From NCBI GenBank assembly GCA_005893365.1, contig VBPB01000264.1, forward strand, positions 1 through 6,681: a stretch of 6,681 bases of DNA, read 5' to 3'. The number at the start of each line of letters is the position of its first letter. Positions within the stretch are counted from its first letter, which is position 1. This document shows positions 4,911 through 6,681 of this stretch, in pieces. The translations under genes and the position numbers were made by a program. The notes beneath the pieces were generated by a model. The model ran no database searches, was not told the DNA's origin, and worked only from the letters and a program-made list of their open reading frames with translations. Source of the DNA: Candidatus Eiseniibacteriota bacterium. Its GTDB lineage: Bacteria; Eisenbacteria; RBG-16-71-46.

Positions 4911-6503
4911 CTATCTCCGGAACATCTCCAGCATCCGGCGGGTGACGGCGAAACCGCCGAACATGTTGATCGTCGTCAGCGCGATGCTCACCACCGCGAG
5001 CCCGAGGATCCAGGTCGCGGGACGGTCCGCCGCCCCGGTCATCAGCGGCGGGGCCACCTGCACCAGCGCCCCGATGGCGATGATGCTGGAGATGGCGTTG
5101 GTGACGCTCATCAGCGGCGTGTGCAGCGCCGGCGTGACGTTCCACACCACCATGTAGCCCACGAAGCAGGCCAGCACGAAGACGGTGAGGTGCGAGAGGA
5201 AGGCGGCCGGGGCGCTCGCCCCGATGAACCAGAAGGCGACCGCCGCGATGGCGAACATGACCGCGGTGCGCCTCGCCGAGGGCGGCTCGCCGCCACCGTG
5301 GCCGTGCCCCTTGGGCTTCTCGGCCGGCTTGGCGGGCTTGGGGCTGGCGGCGGCGGGCGGGGCCGCCGAGAGCTTGGGCGCGGGCGGCGGCCAGGTGATC
5401 GTGCCGTCCTTGATCACCGTCGTCCCGCGGATCACCTCGTCGTCCATGTTGACGTCGAGGACCCCGTCCTTGGTCTTGCACAGCTCCTCGGTCAGGCGCA
5501 GCAGGTTGTTGGCGTAGAGCGTGCTCGCCTGCTTGGCGAGGCGGCTGGGCAGATCGGTGTAGCCGATGATGGTGACGCCGTGCTTCACCACCACCCGGCC
5601 GGGCTCGGTCAGCTCGCAGTTGCCGCCCTGCTCGGCGGCCATGTCGACGATGACGCTCCCCGGCTTCATCGACTGCACCATCTCCGCCGTGATCAGGCGC
5701 GGCGCCGGCTTGCCGGGGATGAGCGCGGTGGTGATGATGATGTCGACGTCCTTGGCCTGCTGGGCGAAGGTCGCGCGCTGGGCTTTCTGGAAGCCCTCGC
5801 TCATCACCTTGGCGTAGCCGCCGACGCCGGCGCCTTCCTCCTGGTAGTCCACGGCGACGAACTCGCCGCCCATCGAGACCACCTGGTCGGCCACCTCGGG
5901 GCGCGTGTCGTTGGCCCGGACGATCGCCCCCAGGCCGGACGCGGTGCCGATCGCCGCGAGGCCGGCGACGCCGGCGCCGATGACGAACACCTTGGCCGGC
6001 GGCACCTTGCCGGCGGCGGTGATCTGCCCGGTGAAGAAGCGGCCGAAGGCGTGGGCCGCTTCGATCACCGCGCGGTAGCCGGCGATGTTGGCCATCGAGG
6101 AGAGCGCATCCAGCTTCTGCGCACGCGAGATGCGCGGCACGCTGTCCATCGCCAGCACCGTCGCCCGCTTCGCCGCCAGCCGCTGCAGCAGGTCGGGGTT
6201 CTGCGCCGGCCACACGAAGGCGACCAGCGTGGTGCCGTCGCGCATCAGGCCGAGCTCGTCGAGCGACGGGGCGCGCACCTTGAAGACGACGTCGGCGCGG
6301 GACCAGAGCGCCGCCGCTCCGTCCACGACCTCGGCGCCCGCGGCGCGATAGGCGTCGTCGCCGCAGTTGGCCCCGGCGCCCGCGCCGCGCTCCACCGCCA
6401 CCGCGAAGCCCAGCTTGATCAGCTTCTCGACGACCTCGGGCACGGTGGCCACGCGCTTCTCGCCGGCGGCCACTTCCGCCGGGATCCCGATCACCAGTGG
6501 CAT
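4911..6503 (-). CDS. pntA: NAD(P)+ transhydrogenase (proton-translocating), alpha subunit, single-chain type
   Basis: 530 residues (E. coli PntA has 510). Domain dI (about 1-375) binds NAD(H) in the cytoplasm. It shows the conserved RQD-loop residues Arg124, Gln129 and Asp132 in RISRAQKLD, the Rossmann fingerprint GAGVAG (176-181), NDTRPEV (198-204) and the mobile loop GYTDLPSRL (314-322). A Pro/Ala/Lys linker (372-409) ending in HGHGGG joins it to four membrane helices (about 411-430, 433-455, 468-486 and 497-518) that belong to the proton channel dII. The alpha chain is therefore the fused E. coli type rather than the split alpha1/alpha2 type of Rhodospirillum rubrum. All key residues are present and the gene looks functional. 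GGGGAG six bases upstream supports the ATG at 6503, and the N-terminus (PLVIGIPAE) begins where the family does. It is first in a two-gene operon with pntB. Confidence 0.97.
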   Translation of the reverse strand: MPLVIGIPAEVAAGEKRVATVPEVVEKLIKLGFAVAVERGAGAGANCGDDAYRAAGAEVVDGAAALWSRADVVFKVRAPSLDELGLMRDGTTLVAFVWPAQNPDLLQRLAAKRATVLAMDSVPRISRAQKLDALSSMANIAGYRAVIEAAHAFGRFFTGQITAAGKVPPAKVFVIGAGVAGLAAIGTASGLGAIVRANDTRPEVADQVVSMGGEFVAVDYQEEGAGVGGYAKVMSEGFQKAQRATFAQQAKDVDIIITTALIPGKPAPRLITAEMVQSMKPGSVIVDMAAEQGGNCELTEPGRVVVKHGVTIIGYTDLPSRLAKQASTLYANNLLRLTEELCKTKDGVLDVNMDDEVIRGTTVIKDGTITWPPPAPKLSAAPPAAASPKPAKPAEKPKGHGHGGGEPPSARRTAVMFAIAAVAFWFIGASAPAAFLSHLTVFVLACFVGYMVVWNVTPALHTPLMSVTNAISSIIAIGALVQVAPPLMTGAADRPATWILGLAVVSIALTTINMFGGFAVTRRMLEMFRR

Positions 6504-6605
6504 GAGTGTCTCCCCATGAGATGTGTCGTCTCGTTCCCGGACCGGCCCGTGCCTGCGTGGGGGTCACGTCGCGGCCGGCGATGTCGCGCGCGGTGGAACG
6601 GCTGG

Positions 6606-6629
6606 GCGCGAAGCCCGACCGGGTCGCGC
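6606..6629 (-). repeat. inverted repeat in the pntA upstream region
   Basis: GCGCGA (6606-6611) and TCGCGC (6624-6629) pair, with an inner CCC/GGG stem (6614-6616 with 6621-6623) and a two-base bulge, about 100 bases before the pntA start. It could fold in the pntAB leader RNA. The sequence is low-complexity GC, so chance is a real alternative. The rest of 6504-6681 shows no gene. Confidence 0.25.
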
Positions 6630-6659
6630 GGGAGCGTTCGCTCGACACGCGCGACGGCG

Positions 6660-6665
6660 AGGATA
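6660..6665 (-). promoter_or_regulatory. candidate -10 element of the pntAB operon
   Basis: On the minus strand TATCCT matches four of six bases of TATAAT and is the only AT-rich spot upstream of pntA. The -35 box would lie beyond the right edge, so it cannot be tested here. Transcription would start near 6653, giving a leader of about 150 bases. A promoter or upstream operon genes outside the window are equally possible. Confidence 0.25.
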
Positions 6666-6681
6666 TGCGACCCGACTCGGA

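Noticed and set aside
3817..5157. Long plus-strand open frame (446 codons) antisense to pntB and the 3' part of pntA
   Set aside because: The translation is His/Asp/Arg/Gly-rich with no domain. It is the mirror of two conserved transhydrogenase genes whose motifs are intact; stops are rare at this GC content.
6491..6517. Tiny 8-codon upstream frame overlapping the pntA start (ATG 6517 to TGA 6491)
   Set aside because: Its ATG is part of the GGGGAG ribosome binding site region of pntA and it has no site of its own; most likely coincidence.
4903..6648. Extension of the pntB frame upstream of its ATG, to make a protein of over 1,000 residues
   Set aside because: The extension is Arg/Gly-rich nonsense overlapping pntA in another frame. 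PntB homologues start at the ATG at 4902, which has its own ribosome binding site.
1..6681. tRNA, rRNA, CRISPR array, insertion sequence, prophage or defence genes
   Set aside because: I looked for cloverleaf ends, regularly spaced repeats, transposase motifs and terminal inverted repeats and saw none. The window looks like ordinary chromosomal sequence.

Overview
The window is strongly GC-rich bacterial DNA with tightly packed genes. It holds two full-length energy-metabolism genes, one cut-off signalling gene, one broken membrane glycosyltransferase gene and one small gene I do not recognise. The GC content, weak promoters and gene types suit a GC-rich environmental bacterium (Rokubacteria/Methylomirabilota-like or deltaproteobacterial). 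This placement is a low-confidence impression, since nothing here is a taxonomic marker.

Layout, left to right. Positions 1-936 (minus) encode a LytS/YpdA-type membrane sensor histidine kinase that runs off the left edge within its ATP-binding domain. The 179-bp divergent gap after it (937-1115) carries three 9-bp direct repeats that fit the binding-site pattern of LytTR-family response regulators, just upstream of a weak promoter for the kinase. Positions 1116-2661 (plus) encode an ArnT/PMT-like polytopic glycosyltransferase whose reading frame changes by one base near 1572. Positions 2662-2805 are a convergent gap with a 10-bp GC hairpin. Positions 2806-3084 (minus) encode a 92-residue protein of unknown function with a very strong ribosome binding site and three hairpins just upstream. 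Positions 3085-3483 have no convincing gene, but hold that leader, an AT-richer promoter-like patch and a hairpin beyond pntB.

Positions 3484-6503 (minus) are the pntA-pntB operon, encoding both subunits of the proton-translocating NAD(P)+ transhydrogenase. This enzyme couples the proton gradient to hydride transfer from NADH to NADP+. The genes are 8 bp apart and both look intact. The remaining 178 bp (6504-6681) are the upstream leader and possibly the promoter of pntA.

The kinase and the glycosyltransferase share a divergent control region, so the glycosyltransferase could be a target of the kinase's system as well as its neighbour; this is inference. The transhydrogenase operon is a separate housekeeping unit. 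The best candidates for something undescribed are the LytTR-like repeat array and the small gene with its structured leader.
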